DNA from: an uncultured Porphyromonadaceae bacterium
GTDB lineage: Bacteria > Bacteroidota > Bacteroidia > Bacteroidales > Muribaculaceae
Direction: 5' to 3'
Assembly: GCA_937989585.1 (NCBI GenBank)
Contig: CALKRW010000031.1
Location: 1 to 64,000 of the forward strand
DNA: 64,000 nt
Part shown: in pieces, positions 1 to 8,202 of the stretch
How positions within the stretch are numbered: the stretch's first letter is position 1
Layout: every line of letters starts with the position of its first letter
Made by a program: the position numbers and the translations under genes
Notes under the pieces: generated by a model
What the model saw: the letters and a program-made list of their open reading frames with translations, nothing else
Database searches by the model: none
What the model was told of the DNA's origin: nothing

Positions 1-310
1 CACTGGACGCCAAGGAGCGCGCGCACCTCACGGAAATCATCGAAGACAGGCACGGTCGCAAGTCAATCATCGTCACATCACAGCTTCCCGAGCTGGACTG
101 GTACGACGCTATCGGGGACACTACAGTGGCAGACGCCATACTCGACCGTATTGTCCACACAGCACATCGCATAACACTTACAGACGAAAGTGTCCGTAAA
201 CTCAAAGCCTTCAAAGGCAGATAATCCAAAATAATATTGACCCCGTCGGCCAAACTCTTCAGGGGTCAAAAATAAATTATTTTCAGGGGTCAAATAAACC
301 TTGACCGCAG
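1..310 (+). mobile_element. Right end of an IS21-family insertion sequence
   Basis: Downstream of istB lie two direct copies of TTCAGGGGTCAAA (258-270 and 282-294, 24 bp apart) and an inverted copy of the core, TTGACCCC, at 237-244. Repeated terminal motifs of this kind are normal transposase-binding sites at IS21 ends. The exact outer tip cannot be fixed without the left end; it probably lies around 300-312. The element ends inside the 3' part of the neighbouring minus-strand gene, whose last residues are read from IS sequence. Confidence 0.7.
3..224 (+). CDS. istB: IS21-family helper ATPase IstB, C-terminal fragment
   Basis: The first 73 codons of the window read without a start as the C-terminal part of an IstB-like ATP-binding protein, the AAA+ helper that works with the IstA transposase of IS21 elements. 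The stretch RKSIIVTSQLP followed by WYDAIGD and then AILDRIVHTAHRI is characteristic of the family: sensor-1 region, then the conserved DRI/H-A-I helix near the C-terminus. The gene is cut by the window edge, not visibly broken, and stops at 222-224. It is followed by repeat sequences typical of an IS21 right end. Family assignment is from remembered motifs; IstA is outside the window. Confidence 0.88.
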   Translation: MDAKERAHLTEIIEDRHGRKSIIVTSQLPELDWYDAIGDTTVADAILDRIVHTAHRITLTDESVRKLKAFKGR

Positions 311-754
311 GGGGCATTCAGCCTTGGGTTTTCCAGGAATCTCTTCTTCCAAGATTTTTCTCCTTCTGTTCTGGCACTTCTGGATTGTATTACGCCACCA
401 CTCTTTGTCATAATCTGAAATCCAATATTGTGAAAACAAACTTGCACGCAGAATTTTCTTTGTATTAGCTTCTCTTTCATCCAAGCTTTTTAGTTCTTGT
501 CTAAGATTATCTGCTCGATTCTTCAACTTGTTTTCAATCTTAATACAAAGGTCGTTTGGATCATAGTATCTTCCTATCTCAATAAACAAAATAACAAGTA
601 TGCCAAATATTGCTCCTATCAAAATCATTGCAACACCTTGTATGGAATTCCATTCAAAAGACGAGTCGCCGCCGGAAGTCTTGGTGATACAAGGCATTAA
701 AACTGCTAAAATCAATATGCATATGAGCAGAAAATTATAAACTCGAAAGGCCAT
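290..754 (-). CDS. Small two-helix membrane protein, probably truncated by the IS21 element
   Basis: A 154-residue product of unknown function. Two hydrophobic segments are visible (about residues 4-21 and 39-59), followed by a charged, probably helical C-terminal half rich in Lys, Arg and Glu (NKLKNRADNLRQELKS). The last eight or so residues (ending RSRFI) are read through the terminal repeats of the IS21 element, so the natural C-terminus has probably been replaced. No family is recognised. It lies downstream of the capsule operon on the same strand, 138 bp beyond the last aminotransferase gene, and may belong to unrelated cargo. Start is the only ATG near the beginning of the frame. Confidence 0.5.
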   Translation of the reverse strand: MAFRVYNFLLICILILAVLMPCITKTSGGDSSFEWNSIQGVAMILIGAIFGILVILFIEIGRYYDPNDLCIKIENKLKNRADNLRQELKSLDEREANTKKILRASLFSQYWISDYDKEWWRNTIQKCQNRRRKILEEEIPGKPKAECPLRSRFI

Positions 755-892
755 CCCTTTTTCGGAACTGCCTTACGAGATTTATCGAATGGTATTTATC
801 GTCAATGCGGGCTATTATTTGGTATATAAAAGGATAACTAATGCCGAGTATGGCACTGACAATTTCCGCAAAATAATATTCCGCAGTGTACA

Positions 893-2137
893 TTAATTAT
901 CGATTTTACTTTTGATTTGTTCGACGATGTAACGGACGTGCTCATCGGTGACCCAGGGGCCGGCAGGAAGGCAGATGCCCACCTTGAAGAGCGATTCCGA
1001 CACGCCGTTGACATAGGCCGGCGCATCGCGGTAGACAGGCTGCTTGTGCATAGGTTTCCACAGCGGGCGGGATTCGATTCCGGCAGCATCAAGATCCATG
1101 CGCAGTGCTTCGACGTTGTCATTTGGCTGACAGTCAGTGGTGGCAGTCTTGGTGGCATGAGTTACGCCTGCCGCGCCGCCGACTGCGCCGGTGATGACCT
1201 GCTTGTAGGCGTTTTCCTGTCCTTTGATGCGCAGATCGGGGTCGAGTGTGGCAGTGCAGAGCCAGTAGTTAGAATCAAATTCAGGAGAAGATGCCGTGTG
1301 CATCTTGATGCCCTTGACATCTTTGAGCAGTTCCTCGTAGAGCGCCTGAACGTGGCGGTGATGAGTGATGTGCTCATCAAGAACTGTCATTTGCGCTCTG
1401 CCAATGCAAGCTGATATATTGCTAAGACGGTAGTTGTAACCGACTTCCTCATGCTGATAGTATGGATAACTCTCTCGGGCTTGGGTTGCGTACCACATTA
1501 TAGTCTTGCGGGTCTGTGCGTCTGGACAGATCAACGCGCCGCCTCCGGAAGTGGTTATCATCTTGTTGCCATTGAAAGACAAGGCTCCAAAGTGGCCAAA
1601 CGTGCCCAGTACCTGACCTTTATATCTTGAACCGAAGCCTTCTGCGGCATCCTCTATGACCGGTATCTGATATTTGTTAGCAACCCTAAGAATTTCCTCA
1701 ATTTTATATGGCATCCCATATAAAGCGACAGGGATAATAGCCTTCGGCTTCTTTCCAGTCTTGGCGATTCGGTCAGCAATCGCGGCATTAAGCAATTCCG
1801 GATCCATGTTCCAGGTCTCGCGCTCTGAATCCACAAACACCGGAGTTGCGCCAAGATAAGCAATCGGATTTGTGGAGGCGCAGAAAGTGAAAGACTGAAC
1901 CATCACTTCATCGCCAGGGACTACGCCACAAGCAATCAGTGCTAAATGCAAAGCGGCAGTGCCTGAGACGAGCGCTGCCACCTTCTTATTTTCACACACA
2001 AAGTACTCCAACTCATGCTCGAAAGCATCGCAGTCGGGCCCGAGAGGCACCGTCCAGTCCTCATCAAGCGCAGCCTTGATAAAATCTATCTCGCGCCCGC
2101 TCATCTTTGGCTTACAAAGCAATATTTTGTTTCTCAT
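893..2137 (-). CDS. DegT/DnrJ/EryC1/StrS family PLP aminotransferase (last capsule gene)
   Basis: A 414-residue sugar aminotransferase. These enzymes transfer an amino group from glutamate to a nucleotide-linked keto sugar using PLP. The N-terminal WTVPLGPDCDAFE, the SGTAALHLAL segment, IEDAAEGFGS (PLP-ring Asp) and LSFNGNK with Lys192 as Schiff-base residue followed by TTSGGG are all present. It resembles the PglE/PseC-type branch. Oddity: between about residues 315 and 345 there is a Gly/Ala/Thr-rich insertion (VITGAVGGAAGVTHATKT) before the usual R-P-L-W-K-P-M-H motif. The start follows an AGGTG-like ribosome site. It begins only 7 bp after the SIR2 gene stops, so the two are almost certainly cotranscribed. 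Confidence 0.9.
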   Translation of the reverse strand: MRNKILLCKPKMSGREIDFIKAALDEDWTVPLGPDCDAFEHELEYFVCENKKVAALVSGTAALHLALIACGVVPGDEVMVQSFTFCASTNPIAYLGATPVFVDSERETWNMDPELLNAAIADRIAKTGKKPKAIIPVALYGMPYKIEEILRVANKYQIPVIEDAAEGFGSRYKGQVLGTFGHFGALSFNGNKMITTSGGGALICPDAQTRKTIMWYATQARESYPYYQHEEVGYNYRLSNISACIGRAQMTVLDEHITHHRHVQALYEELLKDVKGIKMHTASSPEFDSNYWLCTATLDPDLRIKGQENAYKQVITGAVGGAAGVTHATKTATTDCQPNDNVEALRMDLDAAGIESRPLWKPMHKQPVYRDAPAYVNGVSESLFKVGICLPAGPWVTDEHVRYIVEQIKSKIDN

Positions 2138-2144
2138 ACACCTG

Positions 2145-5100
2145 TTAGTGTTTTAAAGAACCAATCTGTTGACCGAATTTGAATCCCTTTCGGATGTCAT
2201 TTGGCAGGGATTCATCCTCACAAAGGTTTTTCCAATCCTCAATACAGCCACGAAAAGCTTCAGACTTTAATGCCATCACAGACATAAACCCAACAAGTTT
2301 CGCTCCGTAATACAGTAAATCAGCAGTTAACTCGGCCTTATCTTTAAGCATTAATGCCTTAGAAGGCAATTCAATCAATATCTTGATTAAGTTGTTTAAA
2401 TTCGCAGATTTTATTATTCCTGCTTTAACCCATACAGACAAGTGTTTCAAGTATATCACCGACTGCTCATTGTAAAGGAATTTAATTTGATTTATAACAT
2501 CTTGAATTATATCCTGAATAGCAGCTCTATTATTTGAGAGTGTGTTAAATCGTACTAATGATTCAAACGCGCCCGCTATTCGATTCTCTTCTTTCGAATT
2601 TATATTGTTCTTTATCTGTCTAATAATTTCTAATTTTTCATCATTACTACAATATAAATTCTTTTTATTATTCAGTTTAAAGGAAAGTTCTATGATTATA
2701 GCGGTCGTATTATATATAGGTGAAAGTTCTACAACTGAACTGAGGATGGTGTTTCTAACATCATCCTCAAGATTATAATAATTACTATCAGAAATAAAAT
2801 GATTAATCATCAAAACAGTATCATCATAGAACCTCTTGAACCCTCCCAAAAGTGATTCAGAATCATCCTTCATCAACTGTTTGCCGTTAGATGAAAAGAA
2901 TTCTGCAATCTTAAGTATTATTTCATTCTTTTCATTCTCGGTAAGGATTTTCATACTATTGACGAAAACCATTAGGTCGTTTGTGAAATTCTCTATGTCA
3001 TTAGACGAATGGAATTCAGTTACTTGAGAATCCTTAAACCTATCCAGTCTTTCATGCAACACACCTTCAAATTGCTCATCCCAAACATGATTCCCCATAC
3101 TCCTCCATACACCTAAATGAGACAAAAAATCAGGAGATTTTATGGCATCAAAATTATCAGAAATGAGCTGATCAATTGTCAATTTAAATTCTGGTGGCAA
3201 TAATTGGTAAACTAGACATAAACGATAAATGGCTGCTCTTCTAATGTCATAAGAGGTGCTTACCAAGCCATCTTTTATAATATTAATAACAGCAACATTT
3301 CCTTTCCATTCATCAACCACAGCAGACGGATGAGGTAAATCTTCTTTCCTATAACCCAAGGTAATTGGGTGTGCCAAGACTTTCCACCAAATCTCTTCAG
3401 ACTGATGATTATCTAAAGAATTATATGCCAACCTCAAATCGGCGGCAAAATCATACCAGCTATTATCATATAATTTCCATATAATCTCAATAAGTTTGAT
3501 AATATCTGATTCGTTAACCCATATGGACAACCTTGACAACATTGGAATAATTACATTTCCAAATCTTCCTTTACCGATAGCCCAGTTAGACTCAGTACAA
3601 TAACCTTCCAGTTTAGCAATCCAGAACTCAAAGAATTTATAGGCTGAGACCTTATCAATTGATGAAACGATATTTCTATTAAAAGCTTCATCTAAAGCAT
3701 CCCTATTATTTACCTCATTAAGAAGCAATACTGAAGATCGGGTGCTAATAGCTGCTATCAAAGGAAGTGCTGCCTTGTTCCATACTTCATTGTATGTTAT
3801 GTAATTCGAACCCACGGGGTATCCATATCTTTCAGAGATTTGAAAAAACCGTGTAGCTCCAATATATTTCAGTATATATCCCGTGCGTCCCGAAGACCAT
3901 GAGGTGCGATAAGTTCCAATATTGAAATTATGTTTACGACGTCTCCCATTCGAATCCTCTGATTTCATATAAGACATACAATCTTTGGCATATTCCTTAT
4001 ATAAAAACCTTTCGTCTAGATTTTTGGTTAATGATCTGTCATAAGTCAAGCAGCTTAAACAATTTGAAATAACGACTAAGGCGCTCGAGTGGTAAGCGGA
4101 TGAGGTGTTTACAAGCAATTTATGACGTACTGAATCTAATGCAGTCTCTAATATGTTTTTTGCCTCAATATTTCTTCCGATTTCTATTAAAACCTTTGAT
4201 TTCCACAACGCGCCCCTGTAATCATCCACTGGCAACTCCCATTTCTTTAAGACAGAATCAAGTCTATTAAAATCCGAATGTTGCAAAGACCAAAGCGATT
4301 CTTCATACAATAATTGCCGCCATACAGATTTGTTATTTATAGAAACTCGTGATTTGAGTTGCTCCAATAGTTCCATAAAGCCATCATCATCAGAAATCCT
4401 TTTATGGCTTAGCAAAGATAAGGTCAGTTCATTTATTAGAGGCTTAACGGTGCTATCAAACTCCTCATATTTCCCATTATAGTCAGTAATAGCCTTATAA
4501 AACCACTCTTCTCCAATTATAGGAGAGAAAAAAGATATGTTTAAGCGCCAATTATATTCGTATAGGAATTGAATTTGCTCGTCCTTATCTAAATTAGAAA
4601 AGAGTTTTCCCATAAAGGGAAATTCGGTTAATGTATCATCAAATTTGTTTACCAAATCCGATGGTAAAATAATCCAACCAGGATAAGAAGTTCTTATCCG
4701 TTTCATTTTATCAATAGAATCAATCATCGAATTATCGTTCTCGAAAGAATTGGGTCGCATGCTCCCATCCCAAATTTCTTGGTCTCGATGAATAGAACCA
4801 ATATATGACAAAATGAAATCTATCCCAACAATCGGATCATCAGATACCTCGCCTGTTGATATCAGTTCAATACCTCTGTCTTTTAAAAGCAGTTCTTCTG
4901 AATGATGTGGATTCTTTCCTACGTAAACCATATACACGGGGAGCATTTGTTTTCCCATGATATCCCTAAACCATCCAAGCCAATTCAGAAAATTTGGGTC
5001 ATCTCCAGAAAAGCCTATAAGACAGAATTGTGTCTCAATTAAGGCTTGTCTTACGGTATTTACAAATTCAGGGAACTTCTCGGGATAAGTTCTGTAATCT

Positions 5101-5648
5101 TCCTCTGTTATAATGAACGGTCTGTTGTCTGGGAAAGAGCCATGAACTTTTACAATTCGTGGATGCGGTTGGTATATAAGGGAATCCTTGGAAGTGACTA
5201 CATTATAACGTTTGAACGATTTAGCTGCAGCATCCTCAAGGAGAGTGTCATAATTCGTCGTAAAGATATCCCTCCAAGGCAATTCTACAAGAAGCGAGTG
5301 CAGATATCCCGGAGATATGGAATTGTTAGGTAAGGAGGTTTTAATTAACTCATCAAGAGCATTTCGTCCTTTTGCGCATTCTAATTGTTGGGCGAGCCTA
5401 AGTGCTGATTTAAGTCGAAAATCTTTATCAGTTGGAGAATCCCCGAACAGTTCTTTATGGAAATCCTCACATAGTTCGCCCCAATCCTTCATTCTTGAGC
5501 CCTCAGACATTTCTGCGTTCTTGCTGAAACCAGCTCCGACCATAATAGAAGCTTTACCCAAAGAAAGAAATCGCCTTAACTGCTCTAATTTCATTCGGTA
5601 AGAAGAACTTATCTTCTTATCTATTTCATCAAAAGTTTTTTTGTCCAT
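2145..5648 (-). CDS. SIR2-domain protein, candidate defence-associated sirtuin (DSR-like)
   Basis: A 1167-residue protein with an N-terminal SIR2 domain (about residues 20-260) and a very large helical C-terminal region without recognised motifs. SIR2 signatures: GAGFS at 38-42 (NAD binding), TTNYD at 130-134, KVHG at 167-170 with catalytic His169, and GFSGDDPN at 212-219. Bacterial SIR2 proteins of this size (the DSR1/DSR2 class) are known anti-phage effectors that deplete NAD+ after sensing phage proteins through the C-terminal region; the architecture matches, but specificity is inference. The gene lies among capsule genes, 7 bp upstream of an aminotransferase gene. A 137-bp leader with a 15-bp palindrome precedes it. 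Neighbours upstream are an HNH-like protein and an unknown 471-residue protein. Confidence 0.85.
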   Translation of the reverse strand: MDKKTFDEIDKKISSSYRMKLEQLRRFLSLGKASIMVGAGFSKNAEMSEGSRMKDWGELCEDFHKELFGDSPTDKDFRLKSALRLAQQLECAKGRNALDELIKTSLPNNSISPGYLHSLLVELPWRDIFTTNYDTLLEDAAAKSFKRYNVVTSKDSLIYQPHPRIVKVHGSFPDNRPFIITEEDYRTYPEKFPEFVNTVRQALIETQFCLIGFSGDDPNFLNWLGWFRDIMGKQMLPVYMVYVGKNPHHSEELLLKDRGIELISTGEVSDDPIVGIDFILSYIGSIHRDQEIWDGSMRPNSFENDNSMIDSIDKMKRIRTSYPGWIILPSDLVNKFDDTLTEFPFMGKLFSNLDKDEQIQFLYEYNWRLNISFFSPIIGEEWFYKAITDYNGKYEEFDSTVKPLINELTLSLLSHKRISDDDGFMELLEQLKSRVSINNKSVWRQLLYEESLWSLQHSDFNRLDSVLKKWELPVDDYRGALWKSKVLIEIGRNIEAKNILETALDSVRHKLLVNTSSAYHSSALVVISNCLSCLTYDRSLTKNLDERFLYKEYAKDCMSYMKSEDSNGRRRKHNFNIGTYRTSWSSGRTGYILKYIGATRFFQISERYGYPVGSNYITYNEVWNKAALPLIAAISTRSSVLLLNEVNNRDALDEAFNRNIVSSIDKVSAYKFFEFWIAKLEGYCTESNWAIGKGRFGNVIIPMLSRLSIWVNESDIIKLIEIIWKLYDNSWYDFAADLRLAYNSLDNHQSEEIWWKVLAHPITLGYRKEDLPHPSAVVDEWKGNVAVINIIKDGLVSTSYDIRRAAIYRLCLVYQLLPPEFKLTIDQLISDNFDAIKSPDFLSHLGVWRSMGNHVWDEQFEGVLHERLDRFKDSQVTEFHSSNDIENFTNDLMVFVNSMKILTENEKNEIILKIAEFFSSNGKQLMKDDSESLLGGFKRFYDDTVLMINHFISDSNYYNLEDDVRNTILSSVVELSPIYNTTAIIIELSFKLNNKKNLYCSNDEKLEIIRQIKNNINSKEENRIAGAFESLVRFNTLSNNRAAIQDIIQDVINQIKFLYNEQSVIYLKHLSVWVKAGIIKSANLNNLIKILIELPSKALMLKDKAELTADLLYYGAKLVGFMSVMALKSEAFRGCIEDWKNLCEDESLPNDIRKGFKFGQQIGSLKH

Positions 5649-5737
5649 TGATAAAAATGAATTGTGGATTGAGGATTATGCTATATAGAGAATAGCGGAA
5701 GACCTTTCAATTTCTTTCTTGAGACTGTTTCAATTTA

Positions 5738-5752
5738 TCTATTCCGAATAGA
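5738..5752. promoter_or_regulatory. 15-bp perfect palindrome upstream of the SIR2 gene
   Basis: TCTATTCCGAATAGA reads as two 7-base arms around one central base, 90 bp upstream of the SIR2 start and within the only sizeable gap (137 bp) inside the cargo cluster. It could be an operator, or part of a processing or termination hairpin after the HNH-like gene. I found no clear TAnnTTTG promoter beside it, so its role is open. Confidence 0.3.
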
Positions 5753-5785
5753 CAAATCCGAACATTTATATTGACATACTCACGG

Positions 5786-6283
5786 TTATCTAACCTCTGG
5801 AGTTATTATTGTCCGAGCCTGAAGTGTAAGCGTTATAACATGTGAGTTATTACACTCTTTGCATAAAGGAACAATATGAGTTGAACCTTTCTTCGCAAGA
5901 AGAAATCTCCCGTCCACGATGTCTTGTGTTAATACTATATGTCCTCCCTGGATTTGTAAAGTTTCAGGCTTACAATCTGGGATTATTCCTTGGTTTCTAT
6001 AGGCTGCGGCTAATTTTACACATTCAGGGTCTGATGTATCTGCGAAGATTAGTTTGCCGCATGCAGCGCATTGACATCTTCCTGAAGAATTACCAGATAG
6101 AGCCATCCATTGATCCGTCCAACACGCATCTTGAATCGACTTTGTTGATTTCGGAACAAGACCTGATGTAAATCTTTTGTTTTGTACTTCTGCAGGTTCG
6201 AGCAATTGGATTGATCGAAGTCCAATATTGTTTTCAGACATCAACTCATCCCTATAAATTTTGAGTATTCGTGGAGTAAACAT
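5786..6283 (-). CDS. HNH-like zinc-binding protein, possible nuclease
   Basis: A 165-residue protein with a zinc-ribbon and HNH-like pattern: C70-x-C72-x2-C75, then GGHIV with His115, then IVPLC141-KEC144-NNSH148. The spacing of CxxC, GHI and PLCxxCN is that of small HNH endonucleases such as McrA-type domains, but I have not confirmed the fold. The first ATG (6283) has no good ribosome site. The Met at codon 15 (start 6241, MSENN) is preceded eight bases upstream by AGGGA and is the likelier start, giving 151 residues. It lies 55 bp downstream of the 471-residue gene and 137 bp upstream of the SIR2 gene, all on one strand. A role in a nuclease-based defence pair is inference. Confidence 0.6.
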   Translation of the reverse strand: MFTPRILKIYRDELMSENNIGLRSIQLLEPAEVQNKRFTSGLVPKSTKSIQDACWTDQWMALSGNSSGRCQCAACGKLIFADTSDPECVKLAAAYRNQGIIPDCKPETLQIQGGHIVLTQDIVDGRFLLAKKGSTHIVPLCKECNNSHVITLTLQARTIITPEVR

Positions 6284-6338
6284 TGCTGCAAGACTTTTAG
6301 CTACAGATTGTTCAATGATGTAATATAATCATTCCAAT

Positions 6339-7754
6339 TTAAGGTACAGGAGAGTTTCTTCGTATTATTCCATCAGCGACTTCAAAAAGGTCAAAATTGC
6401 TTAGCGGTTCTGAATCGGTCTTGGCAAAGCCATCTTCTTCAAGCAATGAAATAAGCTTTTGGCGAGTCTCGGAAAATATTGGGAATCTCGTTATGTCTTC
6501 CTCATTTTCACCAAGTAGCACCTCTCCCATAGCAAAGATAGTGAAATTATACATCGCAGACCAATATTCCATTTCTCGGAACATCAGCCTGTCGTCAGCT
6601 ACTGGTGTATGTCGTGATGTAATAGTAAAATAATTGTAAACTCTCAATACATCAATCAGCGGGTCAAAGACACCGTCATATTCCCCTTGGTAAGTTTCAT
6701 CTGGTGAAAGGCGGAAATGAATATTTTCATCTGATTTATAAGTATGTATATTCAGATGTACATATGGATGTCCTTCATGTGGAAGGTCGAGACGAATCAA
6801 ACGAGGAGTGTCATCTCCAGTTGTAAAGAAAATTTTCAAACGGATCGTATTGCTCGAAGAACCCCGAGTGGATGAATTATCAGAATCAGTCACAGGGGAG
6901 GATTCTGTCACGATATCATAAATATAGATATTGGCATATTCTTTCAGGAGGAAAGCGATGAGATTCGCATAAACTGGTCTATATTCTTTATTTAGATTGG
7001 GGAAAGTATATGTGTCCATTAGACCTACCCAAAACGTAAGAAATTTGACTTGCATTGCAAAGTCTTTCATCAAGTATTTCTTTCCGATGCTTAATTTTGA
7101 GATATTATTCAGATTATAATCATCAAGCATCATGTAGCCTCTGAAGTTTAGAATACGGCTCCTATCGAAAAAGCATGGGGAATACTTGGCATTCCATGAA
7201 AACAAGTTTAATTCTTGAGCGCTACTTAAGAAAAAATTGGTTATTGATGAATTTATTGATATAAACGCATTAGTCAAGACATCCGCATCCAATATACCGA
7301 AGTCTTGACTATCTTTGCGGATTTTCTCTATCGCTTTTTGGGCCGTATCAAGAAATAGACTTGACTCCAATCCTAAGACCTGAGGGATTCTATTTAGTGA
7401 ATAGAGGCATTTCCCATGGTTAGGAGTTGTAATTAAAAATTGACAAATTCTTTCATCAGATCTTTCATAAGTGCGAAAATTGATCCATTTCCCACCAAGC
7501 TCTATAGGAGCAGGACAATTAATATTCTCAAGATTCTCCCTATAAGGAGTTTCTTTCAATCGGGCATATATTACTTTAGCAGCTAATTGAATCTCGGCAA
7601 TCGATAAATCCTGTTCATAATGAAAAACGGCAGTAATTAATTTATCCCGTTCTTTGAGCAAAAATAATAGTCGCTCAATATCTTCGCGAGTAAGATTTTT
7701 AACATCAAGATCTTCGATTCTGCGAATTTCTTGATTGATTTCCGTTAAGTTCAT
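6339..7754 (-). CDS. Unrecognised 471-residue protein in the cargo cluster
   Basis: No family recognised. The protein is soluble-looking. It starts with a charged helical section (about residues 1-75), followed by a mixed middle. A Ser/Thr/Asp-rich linker (TDSDNSSTRGSSSN) sits around residue 300, followed by a conserved-looking segment with LDLPHEGHPYVHLN where His residues alternate as in metal or nucleotide binding sites. Its length, lack of signal peptide and lack of glycosyltransferase motifs set it apart from the capsule genes on either side. It begins 16 bp after wbuC and is followed 55 bp later by the HNH-like gene, so the two could form a functional pair. Confidence 0.6.
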   Translation of the reverse strand: MNLTEINQEIRRIEDLDVKNLTREDIERLLFLLKERDKLITAVFHYEQDLSIAEIQLAAKVIYARLKETPYRENLENINCPAPIELGGKWINFRTYERSDERICQFLITTPNHGKCLYSLNRIPQVLGLESSLFLDTAQKAIEKIRKDSQDFGILDADVLTNAFISINSSITNFFLSSAQELNLFSWNAKYSPCFFDRSRILNFRGYMMLDDYNLNNISKLSIGKKYLMKDFAMQVKFLTFWVGLMDTYTFPNLNKEYRPVYANLIAFLLKEYANIYIYDIVTESSPVTDSDNSSTRGSSSNTIRLKIFFTTGDDTPRLIRLDLPHEGHPYVHLNIHTYKSDENIHFRLSPDETYQGEYDGVFDPLIDVLRVYNYFTITSRHTPVADDRLMFREMEYWSAMYNFTIFAMGEVLLGENEEDITRFPIFSETRQKLISLLEEDGFAKTDSEPLSNFDLFEVADGIIRRNSPVP

Positions 7755-7770
7755 GTTTTTATAATCTTAA

Positions 7771-8160
7771 TCAGTCCAACGTGTCTTCGGGTGAGAGGGG
7801 TGTGTAGGGGCCGTCTTTGACTTCGAGGATGGCGGAGGGTTCGATTACTTCGACTGTGTGCCACTGGCCTTTGGGGATTTGGACACCGTAGTTGCCTATG
7901 GTTGGGTCAAGAAGGTAACGTTCAACCTGCCCTCCCATTTCATCGTAAAATATCACAAACATCTTGCCGCGCAGAAGTACATATGTTTCGGCAGTGTGTT
8001 GATGACGGTGAATGGGAAGTATGGTGCCAGGAAGCAGAACGTTTATAAGACGCTGTGCCTTGGCATCAAGACTCTCATGCAGATTATAATTCTTGCGCAA
8101 ACGAGGTGACGCAACTGCTTCCGCAGTCACTTTGTCGAGAAGTTCGTTGTTTATAATCAT
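7771..8160 (-). CDS. wbuC: WbuC-family cupin metalloprotein
   Basis: A 129-residue single-domain cupin of the WbuC family, found beside O-antigen and capsule genes in many bacteria; its exact reaction is not settled in general knowledge. Visible metal ligands: His51, His53 and His55 in PIHRHQH with Glu59, and His101 in KGQWHTVEV. It normally sits beside deacetylases and late-step sugar enzymes; here it is separated from the PIG-L gene by a metallo-hydrolase gene that looks like an insertion. The length is normal, and the start MIINNELL matches the family. A broken second copy of the same family lies at about 14254-14388. Confidence 0.88.
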   Translation of the reverse strand: MIINNELLDKVTAEAVASPRLRKNYNLHESLDAKAQRLINVLLPGTILPIHRHQHTAETYVLLRGKMFVIFYDEMGGQVERYLLDPTIGNYGVQIPKGQWHTVEVIEPSAILEVKDGPYTPLSPEDTLD

Positions 8161-8202
8161 GTCTGGATAACTTTTGATTTCAGAGATTGGACATACAATT
8201 CA

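Noticed and set aside
917..1414. 165-codon plus-strand frame opposite the first aminotransferase gene
   Set aside because: Antisense shadow of a well-supported DegT gene with intact catalytic motifs.
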